Source: Paraburkholderia flagellata (GTDB lineage: Bacteria; Pseudomonadota; Gammaproteobacteria; Burkholderiales; Burkholderiaceae). From it: a DNA stretch of 64,000 bases. The notes beneath the pieces are model-generated. The model was not told the origin of the DNA. It saw nothing but the letters and a program-made list of their open reading frames with translations, and did no database searches. A program made the position numbers and the translations under genes. Shown here piece after piece: positions 17,576-25,295 of the stretch; position 1 is the first letter of the stretch; each line of letters begins with the position of its first letter. The DNA lies in the NCBI RefSeq assembly GCF_021390645.1, contig NZ_JAJEJT010000004.1, positions 682,001 to 746,000 on the forward strand, given 5' to 3'.

Positions 17576-18696
17576 CACGCGGCCTTTGAAGCGGCATTGA
17601 GCAGGGCGTCGAGATCGAACGCGTAGGCGCCTGCGCGCCGGCTTTGGATGCGTGAAAAGCCGCTGAAGTCGAGGGGCGTGCTGCCTTGAAATGCAATCTC
17701 CGCGTAACGCCCCGCGTCGCTGCCGTCGAGCACTTTCAGATAGTCGAGCCGCTGACGCGGGCCGCCGACTTGCGCAAAGTCCGCGCCGTAATGGTAGTCG
17801 TGAATGAGGACCATCGCGCACGCGCCGATGAACTGGTCGCCTGCGACGATCGCGGCCAGCTCGCCGCGAACGACCGAAGCGACGGCTTCACGCAGCGCGC
17901 CAACGCCGCCAACGATGGTCGACAGATGCCGTTCCTGCACCGCGCTCAATGCGCCAAGCGTCATCGTGTCGTTAGCAGCCCATAGGATATTGGCATCCGG
18001 ATAGCGCGAGAGCAGCACGCGTGCTTTGTCGCGCCCATCGGAAAAACTCCAGTCGCCATAAACAAGCTGATCGATACGGTCCTGCGACCGGCGCGCCAAC
18101 GCGGCCTGCACGCCCGCGGCGCGCTGCGCCGACACAGGCGTGGCAGGGTCGCCCGTAATGCCGATCACGCGCGCCGGCCCGCTGCCGTTCAAGCGGCGCA
18201 GGTAGTCCATGAGCCGATAGCTTCCGCGCTCGGCATCGGCGGTGACGGTGCCGATCCAGTTCGCGATCCGGCCGCGCTCGTTACCCGTTTGCGCGCGCTG
18301 GGTCTCGGTCAGATCATTGTGGATCAACAGAACCCTGGCTGATGAGCGCACGAGCGTTTGGAGCATCTGGGGCGCCGCCATCTTCTCGTTGACGATCACC
18401 ACATAGTCGGGCGCGGCCGAACGCGCGGCTACGGACTCGGCCTGGCGAAGCATCAGCAGATGATCGCGCTCCGCGTAAAGCACTTCTAGCTGCATGCCGA
18501 AACGTCTTGCAGTCGCGGCCATGAAGCGCGACACGAGCTGCCAGTGCTGACCCGTATCGTGTTCCACGCTTTCGCCAGGATTCAGAAATACGACGCTTGC
18601 CGGCGGGCGGCTGACCGGCAACGCCATGGCCGCCCGCATGGTCACGAGGCTCGCGCCTATGCCGACGCATTGCGCGATCATCTGTCTTCTGTTCAT
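17575..18696 (-). CDS. Periplasmic binding protein coupled to the sensor kinase
   Basis: This 373-residue protein has an N-terminal export signal (MNRRQMIAQCVGIGASLVTM...) and a type I periplasmic-binding fold resembling sugar-binding proteins and LuxP (segments PDYVVIVNEK, VIGITGDPATPVSAQRAAG, ILWAANDTMTLGAL). No ABC permease or ATPase is nearby. It is followed with a 1-base overlap by the kinase gene, so a sensory role comparable to LuxP with LuxQ is more likely than transport. The ligand is unknown. Confidence 0.82.
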   Translation of the reverse strand: MNRRQMIAQCVGIGASLVTMRAAMALPVSRPPASVVFLNPGESVEHDTGQHWQLVSRFMAATARRFGMQLEVLYAERDHLLMLRQAESVAARSAAPDYVVIVNEKMAAPQMLQTLVRSSARVLLIHNDLTETQRAQTGNERGRIANWIGTVTADAERGSYRLMDYLRRLNGSGPARVIGITGDPATPVSAQRAAGVQAALARRSQDRIDQLVYGDWSFSDGRDKARVLLSRYPDANILWAANDTMTLGALSAVQERHLSTIVGGVGALREAVASVVRGELAAIVAGDQFIGACAMVLIHDYHYGADFAQVGGPRQRLDYLKVLDGSDAGRYAEIAFQGSTPLDFSGFSRIQSRRAGAYAFDLDALLNAASKAA

Positions 18697-18810
18697 ACGA
18701 AATCAGCGTATGCCATGCGGGGCATTGTGTGGAACCGAAGGGGCAGTCGCGCGCAGCATAACGCGACGTAATCGCGTCGACAATCCGCTTTACTGCGGGC
18801 GAGGATGGTC

Positions 18811-18890
18811 ATTCAAGGCAGATATTCAAGGGTGCGACTAGCGATCGAAGCCCGATATTCAGGATTTCCTGACACGAAATTCAGGATTCC
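18811..18890. promoter_or_regulatory. Cluster of ATTCARG repeats in a divergent promoter
   Basis: ATTCAAGG occurs at 18811 and 18824, and ATTCAGGA at 18857 and 18879. The copies starting at 18824, 18857 and 18879 are 33 and 22 bases apart, whole helical turns. The copy at 18857 continues into a perfect dyad TCAGGA-TT-TCCTGA (18859-18872). The cluster lies between the binding-protein/kinase operon and the gene at 18985; it is a candidate binding region for the LuxR-type regulator at 20909. Nothing else is seen in 18697-18984. Confidence 0.45.
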
Positions 18891-18984
18891 CTTTTACCGT
18901 TTGCAGTCGAAGACGACTGCACGCGATCATTGGCGGGATCATCATGACGTCAGCATATTTTTGAAGCGGCAGAGGCGACGCGCG

Positions 18985-19293
18985 ATGATTTTCGAGTGGG
19001 ACGACGGTCTGGCGTGCGTTCAGGACGTGGACACGATCTGCATGCGCCTGTTCGATGCATGGTGCGAATCCCGCAATCTCACGCCATTGGCGTATTTGAT
19101 GCACTGCTGGCCGCTATCGGACAACCGTGCGGGCACGATACGGCGTTTGCAGGAAAGCATGAAGGACCTGCGTCACAACCATGCGGACAAACTCGATCTG
19201 TATGCGTTGTCCGCGCTTGGCGAACTCGCGCGCAGTCTCGATGAACTGATCGATCGTGCGGAAACTTCCGCGCGGCAGTCGTTCGCCACGTAG
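18985..19293 (+). CDS. Hypothetical protein between the two kinase loci
   Basis: This 102-residue protein (MIFEWDDGLACVQDVDTICM...) has no recognised domain. GAGG lies about 9 bases upstream of the ATG at 18985. The sequence is soluble and probably helical, with DKLDLYALSALGELARSLDELID near the C-terminus. It sits between the divergent repeat cluster and the second kinase gene, so it may be a target or accessory of this signalling system; that is inference from position only. Confidence 0.6.
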   Translation: MIFEWDDGLACVQDVDTICMRLFDAWCESRNLTPLAYLMHCWPLSDNRAGTIRRLQESMKDLRHNHADKLDLYALSALGELARSLDELIDRAETSARQSFAT

Positions 19294-19412
19294 CGTACGG
19301 AGGGCTAACGGGACGCGGGAATCCGTATTACCTGCATACGTGATAACGAGTTGCCGGAGGGCCATGGCTTTGGCAACGATGTCAAAACAAAGGAACCAGG
19401 GCCGGAGCAACC

Positions 19413-20912
19413 GTGGGCATGATGACTGACTCGCAGGCCACGACAACGAGCGTCTGCACGATTCTGGTCGCAGGCGGTACGCCGAACGAGACCCGTTTGA
19501 TCGCCGATCATCTCGTATGGGAGGGCTATCGGGTGCTCCCCGCAAACAACGGCCTCGAAGTGCTGGAGCGCTCGTACGTCTCTCAGCCCGAACTGATTCT
19601 GCTCGACGCAGAAGCCGCCAGTGTGGGCGCCCTCGCAACCTGCCGGAGCCTGAAGGCAGACGAGCGCACGCGCGACATACCGGTGGTGCTCATGATGCCG
19701 GCTGGCAATCATCGAGACCTGGCCGATGGGTTCAGGGCCGGCGCAGCCGACCATCTATGCAAGCCCGTGCACGTCGAAGCCCTGATGGCCAGAGTCCGGA
19801 CCCATACTGCGTTACGCTCGGCCCAACAGCGCATCGTCATGCAGCAGCGCCGCCTGCAAGCGTGCGAAGCGCGCTTTCGGGCCATCGTCGAATCAGGCCC
19901 GGTGGCGATGGGCATCACCTCGATGCCCGACGGCCATCTGCTTTATTCCAATGCGCGGTTTCGCGAGCTGTTTCGCATCGATGAAGCGGCGTGCGCGAAC
20001 GTCAGTATTGTCGACTTCTACGTCGATCCGATGGAGCGCGAGCGACTGGTGCGTTGTCTCGCCGCGCAAGGCAGCTTCGGCGACGCGGAGGTGAGACTGC
20101 GCCGTCCGGACGGGACGCAGTTCTGGGCCATGGCCACAGCACGGTTGTCGAACTACGACGGCGCGCCCGCCATTTACGTAGGCCTGCATGACATTTCGGG
20201 CCGCAAGTGCGTGGAGGACGAACTCGTGCGCTCGCGCGAGCAGCAGCGTGCACTGTCGGCCTATCTGGAGGGTATGCGCGAAGACGAGCGCAAGCGCAGC
20301 GCGCTGGAGATACAGGACGAACTGGGCCAGTTGCTGACCGCGCTGAAGATGGATGTCTCGCTGCTGAGGATGCGGCTCACCGACGATCCCGAGGCGACAG
20401 GCAGAGCCGACGACATGCGCGAACTGGTCGAAGGCACGATATGGATGGTCCGCAATGTGGCAAGCCACCTGCGGCCCGCGGCGCTCAACTTCGGCCTCGT
20501 TTCGGCACTCGAATGGCTGACCAGTCAATGGAGCCGGCACAACGCCATCCCGTGCGAACTGCACATTTCAAGCGGCGAGCCCACCTTGCGGGACATGCAG
20601 GCCACCGCGCTCTTTCGCATCGTCGAGGCTGCATTGACGAATGTCGCGCGCCACGCTGCGGCGCAGCGCGTCGCGGTCACGCTCATCACAGGGCCCGGCT
20701 CGCTCGACTTGCGCGTTCGCGACGACGGCTGCGGATTCGACGTGGCCGCCGCGCATGCAAAGTATGCTTACGGTCTCCTTGGCATGGCCGAGCGCGCGAG
20801 GCTGATTGGTGGTACGTTGAGAATCGACAGTCAGCCTTGCAAAGATCCCACCATTGGCATCACGTCCGGCACCACGATTTCGATCCATGTACCGCTCGAA
20901 GACATCCCATGA
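19413..20912 (+). CDS. REC-PAS-HisKA_3-HATPase protein lacking the phosphoacceptor histidine
   Basis: This 499-residue cytoplasmic protein has a receiver-like domain (about 14-135), a PAS domain (about 150-270), and a NarX-type dimerisation/ATPase module. Where HisKA_3 kinases have I-H-D-E-L-G-Q, this protein reads EIQDELGQLL with Gln301 (codon CAG). The receiver keeps D65 and K117 but its acidic pocket reads ILVAGG instead of ILVVDD. The ATPase motifs (ALTNVARHA, DDGCGFD) look intact. It is probably a pseudokinase or a regulator of the partner system. The GTG start at 19413 has GGAG upstream. It overlaps the response regulator gene by 4 bases. Confidence 0.88.
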   Translation: MGMMTDSQATTTSVCTILVAGGTPNETRLIADHLVWEGYRVLPANNGLEVLERSYVSQPELILLDAEAASVGALATCRSLKADERTRDIPVVLMMPAGNHRDLADGFRAGAADHLCKPVHVEALMARVRTHTALRSAQQRIVMQQRRLQACEARFRAIVESGPVAMGITSMPDGHLLYSNARFRELFRIDEAACANVSIVDFYVDPMERERLVRCLAAQGSFGDAEVRLRRPDGTQFWAMATARLSNYDGAPAIYVGLHDISGRKCVEDELVRSREQQRALSAYLEGMREDERKRSALEIQDELGQLLTALKMDVSLLRMRLTDDPEATGRADDMRELVEGTIWMVRNVASHLRPAALNFGLVSALEWLTSQWSRHNAIPCELHISSGEPTLRDMQATALFRIVEAALTNVARHAAAQRVAVTLITGPGSLDLRVRDDGCGFDVAAAHAKYAYGLLGMAERARLIGGTLRIDSQPCKDPTIGITSGTTISIHVPLEDIP

Positions 20913-21541
20913 TCAGGATACTCATCGCCGATGACCATGCCATCGTACGTGGCGGACTCAAGCAGATCCTCGCGACGACTGTCGACATGGTCGTGACGGC
21001 GGAGGCCGGGCAGGGGTCGGAAGTAATCGAAAAGCTGAGGACCTGCGAAGTCGACCTGTTGCTGCTGGACATGACGATGCCGGGCATCAGCGGCGTCGAT
21101 CTGATCCGCCGCGTGCGTGCCGACGAGCCTGCGTTGCCGGTGCTCGTGCTCAGCATCCACAACGAAGCGCAGGTCGCCTCGCGCGCGCTGCGCGCCGGCG
21201 CCACGGGCTATGTGACGAAGGACAGCGATCCCGAAGTGCTGCTGGCCGCGATTCGCAAGCTCGCGGATGGTGGGCGCTTTATCGACCCGAAGCTCGTCGA
21301 CGCCATGGTGTTCGAGAAGCATGCGGGCGACGTGCCGCCGCACGAGGTGCTCTCCGACCGCGAATTCCAGGTGCTGCAAATGCTCGCGTCGGGCAAGAGC
21401 ATCAACGACATCGCCGACGCGTGCGCACTCAGCGCCAAAACGATCAGCACGCACAAAATGCGGCTGATGCAAAAGCTCGGGCTGGGCAATAACGCCGAGG
21501 TGATCCGCTATGCGATCCGGCACGGTCTGGTCGGCGAGTAG
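20909..21541 (+). CDS. LuxR/NarL-type response regulator
   Basis: This 210-residue regulator has a receiver with D54 in LLLLDMTMPG and the switch lysine in GYVTKDSD, and a C-terminal LuxR helix-turn-helix (LSDREFQVLQMLASGKSIND...TISTHKMRLMQKLG). It starts in an ATGA overlap with the kinase-like gene. Because that neighbour lacks the histidine, the phosphodonor is probably the intact NarX-type kinase at 15692-17575, whose HisKA_3 module is very similar. Candidate targets are the repeat cluster at 18811-18890 and this operon. Confidence 0.93.
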   Translation: MIRILIADDHAIVRGGLKQILATTVDMVVTAEAGQGSEVIEKLRTCEVDLLLLDMTMPGISGVDLIRRVRADEPALPVLVLSIHNEAQVASRALRAGATGYVTKDSDPEVLLAAIRKLADGGRFIDPKLVDAMVFEKHAGDVPPHEVLSDREFQVLQMLASGKSINDIADACALSAKTISTHKMRLMQKLGLGNNAEVIRYAIRHGLVGE

Positions 21542-21676
21542 ACGGCGGCCATGCGTGGCGAGAAGGAAATCCTGACAAGCGAACCAGCCATTCCTTAGGG
21601 AACTATCTACCCGTCCCGATGGCGGCCGGTTTAACGGCTGCCTACGATGCTTTGACGTGAAGCGTGGGGGACAGCG

Positions 21677-21928
21677 ATGGTGGTGCGGCAGTCGTTAGAG
21701 GCAGCAGTCGTGAAGTGGCTGAACCCCACCAGCAGGCAGACAGTGCGGGTCGTGACGGTCCATCGCGCCGCGTCCGGGCGGATTGCGAGTGTGTTCATCG
21801 AGGCGCAGACAGCTGACGGGCCACGCGCGCTGTTTTTCTTCCGCCATCCCGACCGTGGATGGCAAGTGTTTCCACCGGACATCCTGCGTCCTTCGATGGG
21901 TGTGGCGCGCGCAGTGACAAGAAATTAG
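21677..21928 (+). CDS. Small hypothetical protein
   Basis: This 83-residue ORF (MVVRQSLEAAVVKWLNPTSR...) has a GGGGA about 7 bases upstream of its ATG. The sequence is beta-rich and soluble and ends in a hydrophobic FFFRHPDRGWQVFPP segment. No family is recognised. It follows the response regulator after 135 bases and precedes another small gene by 30 bases. Confidence 0.6.
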   Translation: MVVRQSLEAAVVKWLNPTSRQTVRVVTVHRAASGRIASVFIEAQTADGPRALFFFRHPDRGWQVFPPDILRPSMGVARAVTRN

Positions 21929-21958
21929 CGGCAGGTCGGCCGCAAGCGGAGATTGCGC

Positions 21959-22171
21959 ATGGAAGAGATCGCGCCGGACGAATTGCCGTCCCACTACGAA
22001 ACGAAACTCCGTGACTGGATGAGCCGGTGGTACGACCACGCCGTTGCACAAGGGCTCGTGCGTCCGCCGTTCTTGCTCGACGACGCGAAGGCTGAACGGC
22101 TCGAAGGTTATTTCGCCGCCGGATTGACACCATCGGAAGGTGCGCAGGCTTTCTTTGGTCCTGCGCACTGA
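21959..22171 (+). CDS. Small hypothetical protein
   Basis: This 70-residue acidic protein starts MEEIAPDELPSHYETKLRDW at an ATG with GGAG 8 bases upstream. The helical sequence contains many charged residues and PPFLLDDAKAERLEGYFAAG. No domain is recognised. It lies 30 bases after the previous small gene and is convergent with the gene at 22198, with 26 bases between their stops. Confidence 0.6.
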   Translation: MEEIAPDELPSHYETKLRDWMSRWYDHAVAQGLVRPPFLLDDAKAERLEGYFAAGLTPSEGAQAFFGPAH

Positions 22172-22197
22172 CGCCTTCGTGATGGTGTGTCGCACGC

Positions 22198-22518
22198 TCA
22201 AGCACCTACGTGCTGGCGGTGGCGCTCGAGTCGATCCAGCAAATGCCGAAGTCGTCGCGCCTGGGCGGGCATGATCTGCGGCGTGGACGCGATTCGCTGG
22301 ACGCGGTCGAGCCAATAGCGGCGGCCGAACACGGCGATGTTGTCATCGACGGCGACGGCGATTTCGAGGTGCGTGATCGCGCCATCGAGGTTTTTCGCCG
22401 TATAGGGGCTTTGTTCCCGAGCTCCGTTTTTAACGTCTTGGTGTGTCGCTACACGCTTCGCATCTTGAGCGGCGTGCTTCGGACGCCCGAATGTTTCTTG
22501 TTCAATTGCAATTATCAT
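22198..22518 (-). CDS. Small hypothetical protein behind a sigma-54 promoter
   Basis: This 106-residue ORF begins MIIAIEQETFGRPKHAAQ. Its C-terminal part (ITHLEIAVAVDDNIAVFGRRYW followed by a basic helix rich in Arg and Leu) looks like a real conserved small Burkholderia protein, though the family is not identified. AAGGC lies upstream, and the ATG overlaps by one base the stop of a ten-codon ORF (MADIFDGKAK), a possible coupled leader. The gene lies about 125 bases downstream of a near-consensus sigma-54 promoter. A longer ORF to 23019 in the same frame is rejected because it crosses the promoter. Confidence 0.6.
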   Translation of the reverse strand: MIIAIEQETFGRPKHAAQDAKRVATHQDVKNGAREQSPYTAKNLDGAITHLEIAVAVDDNIAVFGRRYWLDRVQRIASTPQIMPAQARRLRHLLDRLERHRQHVGA

Positions 22519-22655
22519 TATTTTGCCTTGCCGTCGAATATGTCTGCCATGCGCGCGCGAATTGCGAATCGCTTTTTGCGATCCACACCGCGACCCCGTC
22601 GTGATTTCGGTGCACGCGTGTTGCCCTTCTTTCCGGTCCCGAATATTGGAGGGTA

Positions 22656-22672
22656 AGCAACGATCGCGCCAG
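22656..22672 (-). promoter_or_regulatory. Candidate sigma-54 (-24/-12) promoter
   Basis: Read on the minus strand the site is CTGGCGCGATCGTTGCT. It matches YTGGCACGrNNNTTGCW at every defined position except one, and has the required GG-N10-GC spacing. It points toward the small gene at 22518. A sigma-54 activator gene lies immediately upstream on the same strand, and two dyads lie 54-115 bases upstream of the -24 element. Confidence 0.7.
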
Positions 22673-22725
22673 CATTGCGCAGCCCCGTGTGGATGGGCTC
22701 CGGCAGCGCGTGAGTGAGTGGCGAA

Positions 22726-22771
22726 GGACGATTTCGTCCGGAGATGTGACCGGGAGTGGACGATTTCGTCC
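22726..22771. promoter_or_regulatory. Two identical dyads, probable enhancer (UAS) of the sigma-54 promoter
   Basis: GGACGATTTCGTCC occurs at 22726-22739 and again at 22758-22771. Each is a perfect 6-bp inverted repeat with a 2-base centre. The centres are 32 bases apart, three helical turns, placing both sites on one face about 80-125 bases upstream of the expected start point. This is the classic arrangement for a bacterial enhancer-binding protein. Confidence 0.65.
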
Positions 22772-22822
22772 AATTCCCGACGTGGCTCGGCGTGAATTAT
22801 CTGGGTGGCAATACTGCCTGAC

Positions 22823-25141
22823 TTAGCGGCCTGCGGCGGGTCCCTGGTCGCTCGTTTCGCGAGACGCTTCATGCCGCAGTTCGGCCAGCAACTCAATTGC
22901 GCCCGCAATGCGGCTGGTGGAATCGGCTGTTTGCTCCCGCAACCCGCGAGCGAGCGTATCGATCGCTTCGGCGCGGCGTCCGGTGGAGCGCAAGAGGTCC
23001 GCGAGGTAGCGCGCGGCATCCACGCGCGCGGGCACCGAACCGAACGCGAGCGCCGTCGAAAGGGCGGTGCGCAATCCCTGCTCGGCCGACGTCAGATCGC
23101 CGAGCGCCCACTGCGCCCGCGCGCGCGTGACCAGCAGTTCGCCAAGATGGGCGCGCTCCTGGCGCGCGAGGGTTTCGTCGACGGCAGCGGCCAGCATCGC
23201 TTCGCATTGCTCCGCGCGGCCGGATCGCAGCAGCAGTTCGCCGTGCTGCCACATCTTGAAGGAATGGAATAGCGCGCCGCCGTTGCAGACCATGTGGTTG
23301 TCGTAACCGTCGAGCATGACGGCTTCGGCTTGCGCGTTCATGCCATGCGCGCTGAGATCGGCGCCGCGGAATATCTGGCCCATGCCGCGATAGAAAGCGA
23401 AGCCGTTGGCGATCGACACCGATTCGAGTTCACTCGCGAGCGGCCCGCGCCGCGCCTGATCGCCGAAAAGGCAAGCCAGCCACGCCGCGCCCTGCAGGTT
23501 GAGGACGTGCGCCAAAGCGTGCGTACCCGGCTCGCCCGCGCGCAGGATCAGCATTTCCATCGCGCGCCGGGCCTGCGCGAACTCGCCGATCTGATAGGCG
23601 GCCAGCCCCTCGAATGTCAACGCGAGGCTCGCCAGATCGATGCCCTGCGAGCCCGTGCGCACATCGTCTCTCGTCACGCCGAGCAGATTGCCCCGCGCGA
23701 GGCAGGCAAGTGCTTCTTCGCTGTCGCCGAGCCAGTAGAGGGTGTTGGTCATGGCGACGTGCGCTTCGTCGAGCGACACGCGGTCCCCGCTGTTCTGGGC
23801 GCGCTGCAGCATCTCCTGTGCGCTCGCGCGCGCCTGCTTGAGCTGGAGCGTCGTCAACTGGGTGGTCCAGACGCCGAACTGGATCGCCGCAATTTCGCCG
23901 GGCTCGCAGATCCCTTCTCCGATCTCGAGCGCCGCTGCGTAGCAGGCCGTCGCTTCTGCGTACAGCCAGCCGTGCACGCTGCGCAGGCTCATGCCGAGCA
24001 GCCGGTAGGCGTCGAACTGTGCGCGGCGTACGGTGGCCTCGTCACGGCTTGTCTGCAGCACGTCGAGGCAACGCCGCAAATGAGGAATTGCCTCGGCGAA
24101 GCGCGATGCTTCGATTAGCGCGCCTGCGTGTTCGAGACTCTTGTGCGCTTCGCGATGGTGTTCCTCGCGCGACTTCAGGCGGCGCTCGACCGTCTTGCGC
24201 CCGACACCGAGCAAGCTGGCCGCGGCGCTCTTGTTCCCCGCGGTGCGTTCCAGTGCGCGATCGATGAGGAGGTCTTCAGCGGCGGCGAGTTTGTCGCGTC
24301 CCTCGAGTTGCAGCAGCATGTCGGCGAGCGCCGCGCGCGACACCGATCCGGCCGTTTCGCTGAGGAGAAACGGCTCTAGCGTGTCTTCATCGATCAGCGG
24401 CTTTTCGGCGAGCACGCTCAACTGGCTGATCAGATTGCGCAATTGCCGGATATGGCCCGGCCAGGCATGCCGGCCGAGCCGCCGCAGGGCCGCCGGCGAA
24501 AACTCGATGCGGCGGTCTTGTTGCGAGGCGAAATGGGCGACGAGCGCGGGAATGTCCTCGACGCGCTGGTCGAGTCCGGGTACGGCCAGCACGAACACCG
24601 CGAGCCGGTAAAACAGGTCCTCGCGAAATAGCCCCTGATGCGCCAGTTCGCGCAGATCCCGGTGCGTCGAGGCGACCACGCGCCCCTCGAAACGCAGGGA
24701 CGACGAGCCGCCGACCGGACGGAACGTCCGCGTTTCGAGTGCGCGCAGAAGTTTGGGCTGCAGCGCGAGCGGCAACTCGCCGATCTCGTCGAGCAGCAGC
24801 GTGCCTTTGCCGACTTGCTGCAAGAGTCCCGGGCGAGTCTCGCCGGCGCCGGTGAAAGCGCCTTTGACGTGCCCGAACAGTTCCGCCTCGACGAGATGCT
24901 CGGGAATCGCACCGCAGTTGACGTCGACGAACGGTTGATCGTGGCGCAAGCTGCGCGTGTGCACGCGGCGCGCGACCAGTTCCTTGCCCGAGCCGGTTGG
25001 CCCGATGATGAGCAAGGCGTGATCGGTGGGCGCGACGCGATCGATCATCCTGACCAGTTGACGAAACGCCGGCGCTTCGCCAATGAATACGTCGTCGCTG
25101 GCCTTACCTCCGGAAAGCGGAACGAAGGGAAAAGTACTCAT
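22823..25141 (-). CDS. Sigma-54-dependent activator with C-terminal TPR-like region
   Basis: This 772-residue protein begins almost directly with an AAA+ domain: Walker A GPTGSGKE (47-54), the sigma-54 contact loop GAFTGA (94-99), Walker B TLLLDEIGE (114-122), and an arginine-finger region. A Fis-type helix-turn-helix follows at about 300-330 (NKSAAASLLGVGRKTVERRLK). The remaining roughly 430 residues are helical repeats like the TPR region of MalT. There is no N-terminal receiver, GAF or PAS domain, so the repeats probably sense the signal or partner. The likely target is the dyad/sigma-54 promoter 50 bases past its stop. Confidence 0.9.
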   Translation of the reverse strand: MSTFPFVPLSGGKASDDVFIGEAPAFRQLVRMIDRVAPTDHALLIIGPTGSGKELVARRVHTRSLRHDQPFVDVNCGAIPEHLVEAELFGHVKGAFTGAGETRPGLLQQVGKGTLLLDEIGELPLALQPKLLRALETRTFRPVGGSSSLRFEGRVVASTHRDLRELAHQGLFREDLFYRLAVFVLAVPGLDQRVEDIPALVAHFASQQDRRIEFSPAALRRLGRHAWPGHIRQLRNLISQLSVLAEKPLIDEDTLEPFLLSETAGSVSRAALADMLLQLEGRDKLAAAEDLLIDRALERTAGNKSAAASLLGVGRKTVERRLKSREEHHREAHKSLEHAGALIEASRFAEAIPHLRRCLDVLQTSRDEATVRRAQFDAYRLLGMSLRSVHGWLYAEATACYAAALEIGEGICEPGEIAAIQFGVWTTQLTTLQLKQARASAQEMLQRAQNSGDRVSLDEAHVAMTNTLYWLGDSEEALACLARGNLLGVTRDDVRTGSQGIDLASLALTFEGLAAYQIGEFAQARRAMEMLILRAGEPGTHALAHVLNLQGAAWLACLFGDQARRGPLASELESVSIANGFAFYRGMGQIFRGADLSAHGMNAQAEAVMLDGYDNHMVCNGGALFHSFKMWQHGELLLRSGRAEQCEAMLAAAVDETLARQERAHLGELLVTRARAQWALGDLTSAEQGLRTALSTALAFGSVPARVDAARYLADLLRSTGRRAEAIDTLARGLREQTADSTSRIAGAIELLAELRHEASRETSDQGPAAGR

Positions 25142-25295
25142 TGCCTCGAGGGCTCCCGATAAACGCGTGGCATTTTTTTGTGATTGTCCCGGAGATGATG
25201 ATCGGTGACGGCGTATCGATCCCGCGCGTCTACCCGCCCTCCGGCTATCGAATCGAGCGCGGACAGCGCAAGCACAGTGTGTTCAATAAACTCAA

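Noticed and set aside
22529-22800. A start-less minus-strand frame ending in MADIFDGKAK over the sigma-54 promoter region
   Set aside because: It has no start codon before its last ten codons and its codon use is unlike neighbouring genes; only the ten-codon end is mentioned as a possible leader.
22198-23019. A 273-codon reading of the small gene behind the sigma-54 promoter
   Set aside because: The extra N-terminal part runs through the promoter, the dyads and the end of the activator gene and is not protein-like; only the part from 22518 is kept.
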